Source of the DNA: JBDNIO01 sp041688215
GTDB taxonomy: Bacteria > Pseudomonadota > Gammaproteobacteria > Nevskiales > Salinisphaeraceae
NCBI GenBank assembly: GCA_041688215.1
Contig: JBDNIO010000028.1
Coordinates: 1 to 20,594 of the forward strand
Length of the DNA: 20,594 nucleotides
Reading direction: 5' to 3'
Part shown: positions 7,438 to 16,121 of the stretch, piece after piece
How positions within the stretch are numbered: position 1 is the stretch's first letter
Layout of the letters: the number at the start of each line of letters is the position of its first letter
Position numbers and translations under genes: made by a program
Notes under the pieces: generated by a model
Database searches by the model: none
What the model was told of the DNA's origin: nothing
The model's input: only the letters and a program-made list of their open reading frames with translations

Positions 7438-8076
7438 ATGAAGACTTCCAGCCTCACTCTGTTGATGACTGCCAGCCTGTCGCTGGCCCTGCTGGCCGGC
7501 TGCGCTACCGCACCCGAAGCCCCCAAGGCGTCAGCAGCCAAGAAGGTTACGAAAAAGACCATCGTGGTGCCCAACGCGCCACCGGTCCCTGAAGGCAGTG
7601 AAATTGTGCTTAACAACGGCATGGTAGTGACCGCGGCAACGCCTGAGGGCAAGATTACGATTGCTGCCGGGCCGGGTCTATTACGCAGCGTAAGTTGGGA
7701 CGGCACCAAACGCTATGTAGTGCCGCAACCGCGCAAGGAGAGACTCTACAGCAGCAAGGGTATTTTCTTTGAAGGCCATCCCGAAGGCTGGCAAATTTAC
7801 AAGGGCATGAGCCGGATACAATTTGAAGAGGGCCAGCGCCAGTTTGAAAACGTGGACGACGCCGTGATCTGGATGCAAATCCGCAGACTGCATTATGTGC
7901 ATAGCAATAACGGGCTGGTCGTGGGCTGGAAACGCAAAACCGATGAAGCCACCCTGCAGGTCGAAGTCTGGCAATTCTTTATCAACGGCGAAAAACCTCA
8001 GTTTTTACCGGAATCCAGGGACTATCTGATTCAAACTCGGCAGGCGCCCGTTCCAATCAGCGCCAACACCCACTAA
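7438..8076 (+). CDS. Predicted lipoprotein of unknown function
   Basis: I do not recognise this 212-residue protein. A type II signal peptide (basic MKTSS, then a Leu-rich stretch) ends in the lipobox LLAGC, with Cys22 as lipidation site; Ala/Thr at the next positions do not suggest inner-membrane retention, so outer-membrane anchoring is likely. A short Ala/Lys/Pro-rich tether (about 23-50) precedes a globular, probably beta-rich domain with WDGTKRYVVPQPRKERLYSS, EGWQIYKGMSR, DAVIWMQIRR and VEVWQFFINGEKPQFLPES. I chose ATG 7438 because GAGG lies 9 bases upstream; an ATG at 7429 overlaps that site. It follows xseA after 91 bases and converges with der, the stops being 7 bases apart. Confidence 0.85.
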   Translation: MKTSSLTLLMTASLSLALLAGCATAPEAPKASAAKKVTKKTIVVPNAPPVPEGSEIVLNNGMVVTAATPEGKITIAAGPGLLRSVSWDGTKRYVVPQPRKERLYSSKGIFFEGHPEGWQIYKGMSRIQFEEGQRQFENVDDAVIWMQIRRLHYVHSNNGLVVGWKRKTDEATLQVEVWQFFINGEKPQFLPESRDYLIQTRQAPVPISANTH

Positions 8077-8083
8077 CAAACAC

Positions 8084-9436
8084 CTAAGACCTGCCCGGTT
8101 TGCCGCGGTCGCTATAGGGATTCGCGCCGGTTTTGAATACTAGCTGAATCGGCGTACCCGTCAGCGAAAATGCCTTGCGAAAACGCCGCTCCAGATACCG
8201 TTTGTATTCCGAAGACACCTTCTCGGTCTGGGTACCGTGGATCACAATGCGCGGCGGGTTACGCCCGCCCTGGTGGGCATAGCGTAACTTGATGCGCCGG
8301 CCCTGCACCGCCGGCGGTGCGTGCGCGGCCACTGCCTGCTCCAGGGCGCGGCTCAGGTCCGGCGTGGACAAGTCCGCAAAACAGGAGGCATGTACTTTGC
8401 GCACGGCGGTGAGTAACTCCCCCAGGCCCGAACCGTGCAAGGCCGAGGTAAAGCACAGGGGCATGAAGTCGTAGAAGGGCAGCTCTATCGCCAATTCCTC
8501 GCGTAACTGGCGGCGCGCGTCGTCTTCCAGGCCGTCCCATTTATTGATGGCTACCACCACGCCACGGCCGCGTTCGATTACCAGACCCAGCAAGCGCGCA
8601 TCCTGCGCACTCAAACCCGCTTGCGCGTCGAGCATGAAAATCACGATTTGCGCGGCCTCAGCCGCTTGTAGCGCCTTGATCACACTTAACTTTTCAAGCG
8701 TATAATTGATGCGTGTACGCCGACGTATGCCGGCGGTGTCGACAATCTGATAGGCTTGGCCGCTGGTTGTGAATTCGGCCGTTACAGCGTCGCGTGTGGT
8801 GCCGGGCTGGTCGAGCGCGAGCATGCGTTCTTCGCCCAGCAAGCGATTCACCAGGGTCGATTTACCGGCATTGGGGCGTCCCAGCACCGCAAGCCGGATG
8901 ACCTCACCGCCATCGTCCTGGGTCGCTTGCTCAGCAGGCGGCAATTTCCCGGTTACAGCTTCCAGCAAGGACTGCATGCGGTCGCCATGTTCGGCGGAAA
9001 CGGCGTAAGGTTCGCCCAGCCCGAGGGCGTAAAAATCGGCTGCGGCTTCGGCAACCGGCAAGCCTTCGCTTTTGTTTATCACAAGAAATACCGGCACGCC
9101 CACACCGCGCAAACGTGACGTGATGGCGTAATCCCCAGGCAGAATGCCATCGCGCGCATCGACTACAAACAGCACAACATCGGCCTGATTCAGGGCAATA
9201 TCGGTCTGTTTGGCCGCCAGCGCGTCGATGGTTTCGTCTTCCTGGCCCAGGCCGCCCGTATCCACCACCAAAAATCGCCGGCCCTGCTGTTGCGCATAGC
9301 CATAATGCCGGTCGCGGGTTACGCCGGGGCGGTCTGCCACCAGCGCATCGCGACGGCCGGTCAGACGGTTGAACAATGTCGATTTACCGACATTGGGGCG
9401 TCCAATCAAGGCGACTACGGGCAAGTGGGCGTACAT
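8084..9436 (-). CDS. der: Ribosome-assembly GTPase Der (EngA)
   Basis: Der is an essential tandem-domain GTPase needed for maturation of the 50S ribosomal subunit. The first G domain has GRPNVGKST (12-20), GVTRDR, DTGG (59-62) and NKSE (121-124). The second has GRPNAGKST (186-194), GTTRDA, DTAGIRRR (233-240) and NKWD (298-301). The C-terminal KH-like domain (about 355-440) includes RRIKLRYAHQGGRNPPRIVIHGTQ. At 450 residues the length is typical of the family. The start ATG 9436 has a good site (CGAGG, 5-base spacing). It is the last gene of the long - strand block, 44 bases after bamB, as in E. coli. Confidence 0.98.
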   Translation of the reverse strand: MYAHLPVVALIGRPNVGKSTLFNRLTGRRDALVADRPGVTRDRHYGYAQQQGRRFLVVDTGGLGQEDETIDALAAKQTDIALNQADVVLFVVDARDGILPGDYAITSRLRGVGVPVFLVINKSEGLPVAEAAADFYALGLGEPYAVSAEHGDRMQSLLEAVTGKLPPAEQATQDDGGEVIRLAVLGRPNAGKSTLVNRLLGEERMLALDQPGTTRDAVTAEFTTSGQAYQIVDTAGIRRRTRINYTLEKLSVIKALQAAEAAQIVIFMLDAQAGLSAQDARLLGLVIERGRGVVVAINKWDGLEDDARRQLREELAIELPFYDFMPLCFTSALHGSGLGELLTAVRKVHASCFADLSTPDLSRALEQAVAAHAPPAVQGRRIKLRYAHQGGRNPPRIVIHGTQTEKVSSEYKRYLERRFRKAFSLTGTPIQLVFKTGANPYSDRGKPGRS

Positions 9437-9480
9437 AACAGCCTCGTTATACCAGCGCCACGAGCATCGCGGCGCCGAGC

Positions 9481-10641
9481 TTATTCGTCGTCTTTGGTTT
9501 CAGGGAAAATGGCGCGCAGGGCAACGACATCGCCCTTGGCAGACAGCACCAGCAGCAGGTCGCCCACTACCAGCGGCGCGGCGCGAATAGCGCCCCCCAC
9601 GGGGTGGTCGCGGACGATAATTGTGCCGTCTTCTGGAATCATCCAGTGCAGGTAGCCCTCGTAATCGCCCACCACAACGTAGGAACGATACATGACCGGC
9701 GGGCTCAGCGTGCGATAGGCCAGATCCTTTTGTTGCCAGACACGCGCACCGCTGAGGCGTTCTATACTCCAGATGGCGCCATCAACATCGGTAACAAATA
9801 CCTGATCACTGTCAAAGCTGATGCCGCTACGGCTGGACACGGGCTGTTTCCATCGCACGCGGCCGCTGGTGAGTGAAAGCGATGCCAGTTGTGCGCCCGC
9901 ACTTACGGCGTATAGCTGCTCTTCGACCAGTAACAGTGCGGCGTCGATATCCACCACCCGTTCGAGTTCCGAGCGGCCGGTGGGTGCAGCGATCAGCTGC
10001 TCCCAGCGCAACTCGCCACTATCGAGTTCAAACGCGACAACCTGGCCGTTATCCATGCCGGCATAGACCGCGCCGTTTGCGACAATCGGACTTGAGGTGC
10101 CGCGCAGGGTCAGCGTGGGTACGCTGCGCTGCGCTGTCCAGCGGCGCTCGCCGGTTGCCAGGTCGAACGCTACCAAGCGGCCATCCAGGGTGCGCACCAC
10201 GGCGCTGTCCTCACCTACGCCGGCGGGTGACAGGACTTCGCTGGATAAATCAGCCCGCCACTTTTCACTACCGTCTTCGGTGGTCAGCGTGACCACCTGA
10301 CCATCGCGGGTGCCGACCACGAGAAAGCCATCCGAAACCGCGGGACCGGAAATAACCCGCAGGTCGGTGTCCTTGCGCCAGACGACATCACCGTTTTCCA
10401 GATTCAGCGCGGTGATTTCGCCATCGCGGTTGGCGGTGTAAATGTTGCGACCATCGACTGCGAGCTGAAATCCGGTTAAAAACTTGCCCGCGCCGGCGCC
10501 GGCATCGCGGCTCCAGACCTCTTCTATCTGGAGTATTTGATTATCCAGGTCTTTTAGTTCTGCTGGCTCATTTACTACGGTTTTTCCGAAGCTACAAGCC
10601 GAAACCAGTATAAGCAGTCCAGTTGCCAGCAGAATTCGCAC
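9481..10641 (-). CDS. bamB: Outer-membrane assembly lipoprotein BamB
   Basis: BamB is a periplasmic-facing lipoprotein of the BAM complex that inserts beta-barrel proteins into the outer membrane. The N-terminus is a signal peptide with lipobox LVSAC (Cys16). The rest is an eight-bladed PQQ-type beta-propeller; repeated blade motifs are visible (NGDVVWRKD, DGSEKWRAD, TGERRWTAQ, SGELRWEQL, SGRVRWKQP, SGARVWQQK). At 386 residues it is close to E. coli BamB (392). It starts with GTG 10641, sharing one base with the yfgM stop (TAGTG), and is followed by der; the order yfgM-bamB-der is conserved in gammaproteobacteria. Confidence 0.96.
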   Translation of the reverse strand: MRILLATGLLILVSACSFGKTVVNEPAELKDLDNQILQIEEVWSRDAGAGAGKFLTGFQLAVDGRNIYTANRDGEITALNLENGDVVWRKDTDLRVISGPAVSDGFLVVGTRDGQVVTLTTEDGSEKWRADLSSEVLSPAGVGEDSAVVRTLDGRLVAFDLATGERRWTAQRSVPTLTLRGTSSPIVANGAVYAGMDNGQVVAFELDSGELRWEQLIAAPTGRSELERVVDIDAALLLVEEQLYAVSAGAQLASLSLTSGRVRWKQPVSSRSGISFDSDQVFVTDVDGAIWSIERLSGARVWQQKDLAYRTLSPPVMYRSYVVVGDYEGYLHWMIPEDGTIIVRDHPVGGAIRAAPLVVGDLLLVLSAKGDVVALRAIFPETKDDE

Positions 10642-11312
10642 TAGCTGTCTCCGTTGGGGGTGGTTTCGCCGGCCGTTTCGATCTTGCCGCCGACATTCTG
10701 TAACTTGCGTTGCATGCCCAGCTTGTCAGTTTGCACGGGTAGCGCCTGCAGGGCGGCGCGATAGGCCTTGCGCGCGGCGTCTTGGTCGCCGGCTTCGGCG
10801 TTAATATCGCCTTTGAGTTCGGCATACAGGGGGATAAAGGCGTCAGGGTGCGCCTGGTCCAACAACGCCAGCGCCTGTTCGCTGTTGTCCTGCGCCCACA
10901 GCAAACGCGCCTCGCGCACCCGTGCGATGTGGCGCATGGCTTCCTGATCGCTGTTGCTTACAACCCATTTGAGTTGCTCAATGGCACCGTTATAGTCTTC
11001 CCGCTCAACGTGAAATCGCGCCAGCGCCAGCGCCGCCTGGGTGGCATAAGGCGTGCCGCCGAAGTCTTCCCGCAGGCGCTGGACCAGGGATCGGGGTTTT
11101 TCCCCGGAATCACCCTGGCTCAGATTAGCGCGAAATTCTTCGTACAGGCCCGCTGCTTGCATGGCTTGCGACTCGGTATGCGCCTGCCACCACTGCCAGC
11201 CCAGGATTGCTCCCAGACCCACGCCTGCGCCCAGCACAAGTGCCAGGCCATTCTCCCGCCACCACTGCTTGAGGCGGCGCAGGTCGTCGTCTTCGTTAAA
11301 GCTCTCTGCCAT
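10641..11312 (-). CDS. yfgM: YfgM-like ancillary SecYEG translocon subunit
   Basis: YfgM is an inner-membrane protein with a periplasmic TPR domain that, with PpiD, associates with SecYEG. The sequence has an acidic N-terminus and RRLKQWWRENG, one membrane helix (about 22-39; LALVLGAGVGLGAILGW), then helical TPR-like repeats (YATQAALALARFHVEREDY, DNSEQALALLDQAHP, DQDAARKAYRAALQAL). At 223 residues it is slightly longer than the E. coli protein (206). It lies between hisS and bamB as in E. coli. The ribosome site before ATG 11312 is poor. The name rests on architecture and gene order. Confidence 0.9.
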   Translation of the reverse strand: MAESFNEDDDLRRLKQWWRENGLALVLGAGVGLGAILGWQWWQAHTESQAMQAAGLYEEFRANLSQGDSGEKPRSLVQRLREDFGGTPYATQAALALARFHVEREDYNGAIEQLKWVVSNSDQEAMRHIARVREARLLWAQDNSEQALALLDQAHPDAFIPLYAELKGDINAEAGDQDAARKAYRAALQALPVQTDKLGMQRKLQNVGGKIETAGETTPNGDS

Positions 11313-11348
11313 GATTGTTACCGTTGATTATTTCTTTGGGTTGTTGAA

Positions 11349-12623
11349 TTAAAAACCAAGCAAGGCGCGCAGTTCGGTACTGAGTTTTGCTTGCGCAACA
11401 GGTTGTTGTTCTGCCTGACTGCGCAGGGGTTTGATCTGCACATTGGCGTTGCTCACTTCTTCTTCGCCAATGATCAGAGCATAGGCGGCGCCGCTTTTGT
11501 CGGCCTTTTTGAACTGGCTCTTGAAGCTGCCGCCGCCATTGTGCATGGATAGGCGTAATGCTGGAAGTTCGTCACGCAGGCTCTCGCTCAGGCCGAGCGC
11601 CGCCTGGGCTGCCGGCTCGCCCTGGTGGATGATATAAACCTGCGGGCTGGCATCCGCAAGCGGCACATTCTGCTGCTGCATCAGGGCAACCAGACGCTCC
11701 ACACCCATGGCAAAACCCACGGCCGGCGTTGCACTGCCGCCCAGCATTTCCACCAGGCCATCGAAGCGCCCGCCGGAGCATACTGCGTCCTGGGCGCCGA
11801 GATCGGTGGTCAGCCACTCGAACACGGTGCGGGTGTAGTAATCCAGGCCCCGAACCAGCCGCGGGTTGACCTCATATTCGATTTTTAGTGCTTCCAAGCG
11901 TTGCCGCAACCCATCAAAATGCGCCCGGGATTCATCCCCAAGATGCGCTAATAGACTCGGCGCGTTGGCATTTAGTTCGGCCAGCGCGGGATTTTTGCTG
12001 TCCAGAATACGTAGCGGATTGCTGGTAAGTCGGCGTTTGCTGTCCTCGTCCAGCACGTTTTTGTGAGCGCTGAAATAGGTTACCAGCGCTTCACGATAGG
12101 CCGCACGCTCGGCAACCGTGCCCAGGGAATTTATTTGCAGACGCAGACCGGACAGGCCGAGCTTGCGCCACAGGCGGGCGCACATGGCGATGAGTTCGGC
12201 GTCCACATCCGGGCCGATCAGACCAAAGGCTTCCACGCCGTATTGATGGAACTGCCGGTAGCGGCCCTTTTGCGGGCGCTCGTAGCGGAACATCGGCCCG
12301 CTGTACCAGAGTTTTTGGGTTTGATTATGCAGCAGGCCGTTTTCTATGCCGGCGCGCACACAGCCCGCGGTGCCTTCGGGACGCAGGCTAACGTTGTCGC
12401 CACTGCGGTCCTCGAAGCTGTACATCTCCTTTTCCACGATGTCGGTGACTTCACCCACGGCGCGCTTGAATAACTCGGTGCGCTCCAGCATGGGCAAGCG
12501 TATTTGCCGGTAGCCATAGGCGGCAAAGGTTTGTGCCACCGCCCGCTCCAGGGTTAGCCATAACGGCGCGTCACTGGGTAACACGTCGTTCATGCCGCGC
12601 ACGGATTGCACACCGGCGCTCAT
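11349..12623 (-). CDS. hisS: Histidyl-tRNA synthetase
   Basis: HisRS charges tRNA-His and is a class II enzyme. It has QSVRGMNDVLP at the N-terminus, motif 2 in FRYERPQKGRYRQFHQYG (about 112-129), the histidine-binding LVRGLDYYTRTVFEW (256-270) and motif 3 in TPAVGFAMGVERL (299-311), followed by the anticodon-binding domain. I chose ATG 12623 because it gives 424 residues and the expected N-terminus; the frame stays open further upstream into rodZ, but that adds 42 residues with no family likeness. No Shine-Dalgarno sequence is visible. A 16-codon open frame (12620-12670) ends in an ATGA overlap with this start. ispG, normally between rodZ and hisS, is absent. Confidence 0.97.
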   Translation of the reverse strand: MSAGVQSVRGMNDVLPSDAPLWLTLERAVAQTFAAYGYRQIRLPMLERTELFKRAVGEVTDIVEKEMYSFEDRSGDNVSLRPEGTAGCVRAGIENGLLHNQTQKLWYSGPMFRYERPQKGRYRQFHQYGVEAFGLIGPDVDAELIAMCARLWRKLGLSGLRLQINSLGTVAERAAYREALVTYFSAHKNVLDEDSKRRLTSNPLRILDSKNPALAELNANAPSLLAHLGDESRAHFDGLRQRLEALKIEYEVNPRLVRGLDYYTRTVFEWLTTDLGAQDAVCSGGRFDGLVEMLGGSATPAVGFAMGVERLVALMQQQNVPLADASPQVYIIHQGEPAAQAALGLSESLRDELPALRLSMHNGGGSFKSQFKKADKSGAAYALIIGEEEVSNANVQIKPLRSQAEQQPVAQAKLSTELRALLGF

Positions 12624-12675
12624 GAATACAGGCGCCCGGGACGCGAAACGTCCAGTTGGGTAGAACGCATGGTCA

Positions 12676-13620
12676 TCAGGGGATTTCGAGGATGAAACGC
12701 GCGGTATTGTCCACGCCAGTTTTTTCGCCCAGATTAAACGCCTGCCCATTTACAAAAAGATCAATGCCCGGCGCATAGCCCAGGCGCACATCGTAGGGCG
12801 CACCATCGGCAGGGTACGTGTGTTCTGTGTCGGCTTGCACAATGCCGCCCAGAAGGCGCTGGCCGCTGGCGTTGCGGATGTCTACCCAGGAACGCTGGTT
12901 AAATTTTAGGTACAGGCCTTGTGGCACATCGGCGGGCCCGGGAACCGCGCTTATATCTTCGTCAGGCGTAGCAGTCGCTTGCTGATTCTCCGGCGCCGGC
13001 TCGGTCGTGTCAGTTGGCGGTGACGCGGCCTGGGCCGCTGGCGCTGATTGCACTGGCGCGGGTTCGGGCGTTGGCGCGGAGTCGGTTTCTGGTTGCGTCT
13101 GATCCGGGTTGTTTATGGCTATATCGCTGCCCCGGGATGCGGCGGGCTGGGTAACCGTAGACGAGCTCAACAAGCCCGGCAGTAACACCCATGCGGCTAC
13201 CAGAAAGCCAGCACCCACCAGTATCAGCAGGATTAAGCCGAAGGTTCGGCCCCCGGGCGTAACGTCCTGCGGCACCACGTCTACTTGCCTGGGCGAGGCG
13301 GCTTTGGGGCCCTCTACACCAGTCCATGCGACGTAGGCCTGCATGATTTCATCCTCGGGAATGTCCAGCACCTTGGCACATTTGCGGTAATAGCCGCGTA
13401 CGAAAACCGGCTGGGACATGCGCCCGAAATCGTTATCTTCCAGCGCCTGCAACGTGGCGCGAGAGAGCATGGTGTGGCCGCTTAACCCTTCCAGGGACAT
13501 GTCCCTGGCGGTGCGTGCCTCGCGCAGCATCTCGCCGGGGGAAGTGCGCTTCGGGGCCGGTGCTGATCCCTCGGCTTGCGGCGGCTGCTCTACGCTTGTG
13601 TCTTTAGTCTCGTCACTCAT
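12676..13620 (-). CDS. rodZ: Cytoskeletal protein RodZ
   Basis: RodZ links MreB filaments to the membrane and helps keep rod shape. Residues about 28-95 form the helix-turn-helix domain (GEMLREARTARDMSLEGLS, SRATLQALEDNDF, PVFVRGYYRKCAKVL). A cytoplasmic linker is followed by one membrane helix (about 127-150, GLILLILVGAGFLVAAWVLLP). A Pro/Gln/Thr/Ala-rich periplasmic linker (about 155-230) leads to a C-terminal DUF4115-type beta domain (NQRSWVDIRNASGQRLLGGI to the end). At 314 residues it is near E. coli RodZ (337). It follows pilW after 7 bases. Confidence 0.95.
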   Translation of the reverse strand: MSDETKDTSVEQPPQAEGSAPAPKRTSPGEMLREARTARDMSLEGLSGHTMLSRATLQALEDNDFGRMSQPVFVRGYYRKCAKVLDIPEDEIMQAYVAWTGVEGPKAASPRQVDVVPQDVTPGGRTFGLILLILVGAGFLVAAWVLLPGLLSSSTVTQPAASRGSDIAINNPDQTQPETDSAPTPEPAPVQSAPAAQAASPPTDTTEPAPENQQATATPDEDISAVPGPADVPQGLYLKFNQRSWVDIRNASGQRLLGGIVQADTEHTYPADGAPYDVRLGYAPGIDLFVNGQAFNLGEKTGVDNTARFILEIP

Positions 13621-13627
13621 TGCCTGT

Positions 13628-14389
13628 TTACCGCGCTTGGCGCTGCAGTTCCTGCAGTTCCTGCAGTGTTGTTTCTGCTCCGGGATTGCCGGAATTATAA
13701 CGGCGTAAATACCCCAGTGCCGCTTCGCGCTCGTTCAATGCCAATTCAATGCGGGCGCCCAGCAGCAGGCTTTCGTTATTCAGCGTGCTGGCAGCGTCCA
13801 GGCGCTGGATAAATGCGCGCGCCGGAAAATAACGCGCTTCATTGTAATTTAGTGTGGCCATCTGCAAGAGCGCGGTCTGCTGTTTTGGATTACGCTCCAG
13901 CGCCTTACGGAAATAAACTTCTGCCTCATCCGCACGCTTTGACTGCTGCAGGCAGAACCCCGCATTGGCCAGCGCATCTTCCGGCGCGGCGTAACGCGGA
14001 TTGGCTGCCGCACGCTCAAAATTGCTCACGGCTTCGGCGGTTTGCCCCTGCTGACACAAAAACACGCCGTAGTAGTTGAGAATATCAGGGCGCGGCTGCA
14101 ACTGGGCGGCCCGGCTGTAAAAGCGCTGCGCCTCTACCGGCTCTTTAAGCCGGTCATAAGTTATGCCCAGCGCCCAGTTGGCGTTGACGTGGTCGCTGTT
14201 AAAGCGCAAGGCCTTGTGCAGGCTGTTTAACGCCAGATCATATTGGCCCTTGCGCATGTAATCGATGCCGATATTGGCGTTGGCCTCGGCGACCTTTTCT
14301 TCGTCGATGCGCTGCTCGGGGCTAGTGGTGCAGGCAGCTAATAAAACCAGCAGGATCGCCAACTTGGCCAGGGATACGAACTGCCTCAT
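13628..14389 (-). CDS. pilW: Type IV pilus biogenesis/stability lipoprotein PilW (PilF)
   Basis: PilW/PilF is an outer-membrane lipoprotein pilotin that helps the PilQ secretin assemble. A signal peptide ends in the lipobox LLAAC (Cys20). TPR repeats follow: EANANIGIDYMRKGQYDLAL, VNANWALGITYDRLKEPVEA, PDILNYYGVFLCQQGQTAEA, EDALANAGFCLQQSKRADEA and QTALLQMATLNYNEARY. At 253 residues the size fits. The start ATG 14389 overlaps the rlmN stop by four bases (ATGA). The order rlmN-pilW-rodZ is conserved in gammaproteobacteria and supports the name over a generic TPR protein. Confidence 0.94.
   Translation of the reverse strand: MRQFVSLAKLAILLVLLAACTTSPEQRIDEEKVAEANANIGIDYMRKGQYDLALNSLHKALRFNSDHVNANWALGITYDRLKEPVEAQRFYSRAAQLQPRPDILNYYGVFLCQQGQTAEAVSNFERAAANPRYAAPEDALANAGFCLQQSKRADEAEVYFRKALERNPKQQTALLQMATLNYNEARYFPARAFIQRLDAASTLNNESLLLGARIELALNEREAALGYLRRYNSGNPGAETTLQELQELQRQAR
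13643..13667. repeat. Short tandem repeat in the 3' end of pilW
   Basis: The 9-base unit CTGCAGTTC occurs twice and is followed by a partial third copy (CTGCAGT). In the - strand reading frame it encodes LQELQELQ in the C-terminal helix of PilW. Because the unit is a multiple of three, copy-number change would lengthen or shorten the helix without a frameshift. Confidence 0.6.
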
Positions 14390-15546
14390 TGCGACCTGGC
14401 CAGGCTGGATTCGGTCTTGATGGGTATTTCGCGAAAATGCCGGCGCTGTTTATCCTGCACCTTGCCCACCAACTGGCCGCAGGCAGCATCGATGTCATCC
14501 CCGCGCGTGCGCCGCACGGTGGTGCGAATACCACTGTTGTGCAGCCAATCCTGAAAGCGCGCGACGCGATTGGCCGAGGGGCGTTTGTATAGCGCGCCGG
14601 GATAGGGATTGAAAGGAATGATATTCAGTTTCGCTGCGCGTTCGCGTAGCAAGTTCGCCAGCGCCAGGGCGTGGGTTTTACCGTCGTTGACACCGTCGAG
14701 CAGCACGTATTCATAGACCACATGCGCGCGGCGTTCCTTGCCGCTGGTGTAGCGGTCGCAAGCTGCCATTAGCTCTTTCAGCGGGTATTTGCGGTTGATG
14801 GGCACCAGTTCATCGCGCAGTTCATCCATCGGCGCGTGCAGCGAAACCGCCAGGGCGACGTCGACTTCTGCGTGCAGGCGGTCCATGAACGGCACCAGGC
14901 CGGAGGTGCTGACCGTAACGCGGCGTTTGGACAGGCCAAAGCCGTTGTCGTCCAACAGGATGCGGATCGCCGGGATTAGCTCGCGGTAGTTTGCCAGCGG
15001 CTCGCCCATGCCCATGAATACCACGTTGGAGATGGCGCGTTCGCCGTGCACCATACCAGCGGCTCGCAGGCTGTGTTCGGCCAGCCAGACCTGACCGACG
15101 ATTTCAGCCGTGGTGAGGTTACGGTTCAGACCCTGTTTGCCGGTGGCGCAGAAACTGCAATCCAGCGCGCAACCTATTTGCGAGGAAATACACAGGGTGG
15201 CGCGGTCGGATTCGGGGATGTATACGGTTTCAATCGCGTTATTATTCGACTCACTGCCCATGCGCATAAGCCATTTGCGCGTGCCGTCCTCTGAGTTTTG
15301 TTCGCGGATGACACTCGGCGGGCAGATTTCGGCGTTGTCGGCTAGCCATTCACGCAGTTTCAGGCTCAAGTCCGTCATCAGGGCGAAGTCGGTCACGCCG
15401 CGGCGATACATCCACTGCATTACCTGCTTGGCGCGAAACGCGGTTTCGTCTTGGGCACGGAAATAGGCCACCAGGCCCTCGTGGTCTAAACCGAAGAGGT
15501 TGGTTTTATTGGGCTTGGCGGCCAGATTATCCATGACTGGGGGCAT
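14386..15546 (-). CDS. rlmN: Dual-specificity RNA methyltransferase RlmN
   Basis: RlmN is a radical-SAM enzyme that methylates C2 of A2503 in 23S rRNA and of A37 in some tRNAs. The cluster motif is CALDCSFC (Cys126, Cys130, Cys133). The SAM-binding region has FMGMGEPLANY. The partner cysteine of the ping-pong mechanism is Cys356 in DIDAACGQLVG. At 386 residues it is near the E. coli protein (384). The start ATG 15546 shares one base with the ndk stop (TAATG); ATG 15534 is an alternative, and neither has a strong ribosome site, suggesting coupling to ndk. Confidence 0.98.
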   Translation of the reverse strand: MPPVMDNLAAKPNKTNLFGLDHEGLVAYFRAQDETAFRAKQVMQWMYRRGVTDFALMTDLSLKLREWLADNAEICPPSVIREQNSEDGTRKWLMRMGSESNNNAIETVYIPESDRATLCISSQIGCALDCSFCATGKQGLNRNLTTAEIVGQVWLAEHSLRAAGMVHGERAISNVVFMGMGEPLANYRELIPAIRILLDDNGFGLSKRRVTVSTSGLVPFMDRLHAEVDVALAVSLHAPMDELRDELVPINRKYPLKELMAACDRYTSGKERRAHVVYEYVLLDGVNDGKTHALALANLLRERAAKLNIIPFNPYPGALYKRPSANRVARFQDWLHNSGIRTTVRRTRGDDIDAACGQLVGKVQDKQRRHFREIPIKTESSLARSQ

Positions 15547-15971
15547 TACCGCGGGCAGAGCTCGCCGTCTTTAAAGAAGAACTTGATTTCTTCGGCGGCG
15601 GTTTCCGGCGCGTCCGAGCCGTGCACGGCGTTGGCGTCGATGGAATCGGCGAAATCGGCACGAATGGTACCGGCCTCGGCTTCCTTGGGATTGGTGGCGC
15701 CCATGAGTTCCCGGTTTTTGGCGATGGCGTTCTCGCCTTCCAGCGCCTGCACCATTACGGGTCCGGAGATCATGAAGCCCACCAGGTCATTAAAGAACGG
15801 ACGCTCCTTGTGCACCGCATAAAAGCCTTCGGCCTGTTCGCGGGAAAGTTGCATCATGCGCGCACCGATTACCTGCAAACCGCCCTGTTCAAAGCGTTTG
15901 TAGATCTCGCCAATAACATTTTTGGCAACCGCATCGGGTTTGATGATGGATAGGGTTCTTGCAACGGCCAT
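15546..15971 (-). CDS. ndk: Nucleoside diphosphate kinase
   Basis: Ndk transfers the gamma-phosphate between nucleoside triphosphates and diphosphates through a phosphohistidine. The sequence is 141 residues with RTLSIIKPDAV at the N-terminus, the catalytic His117 in NAVHGSD, and FMISGPVMVQALEGENAI. I chose ATG 15971, which has GTGGAG 5 bases upstream and gives the family length; the frame extends upstream to 16049 without likeness. It follows iscA after a 150-base gap, the largest inside the - strand block, where a promoter of its own could lie. Confidence 0.98.
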   Translation of the reverse strand: MAVARTLSIIKPDAVAKNVIGEIYKRFEQGGLQVIGARMMQLSREQAEGFYAVHKERPFFNDLVGFMISGPVMVQALEGENAIAKNRELMGATNPKEAEAGTIRADFADSIDANAVHGSDAPETAAEEIKFFFKDGELCPR

Positions 15972-16121
15972 TACGACTCCACGGAAAAATAGGTGATTCA
16001 GTAAAGAAGTGTTTAAGCAGCCCTGTTGGCAATGCACGTAAGGGCGCAAAGCCGCGCAAGTTTACTGGTGTAGGGGCCTGTTCACAATTATCGCGAGATT
16101 GCGCGCGGCATATGCAGGCGG

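Noticed and set aside
10782..11327. 181-codon open frame on the + strand opposite yfgM
   Set aside because: Antisense to a gene in conserved context; no support beyond length.
12624..12749. N-terminal extension of HisS to 12749
   Set aside because: It would overlap the rodZ 3' end and add 42 residues unlike HisRS; ATG 12623 gives the exact E. coli length.
15972..16049. N-terminal extension of Ndk to 16049
   Set aside because: No family likeness; ATG 15971 has a good ribosome site and gives normal length.
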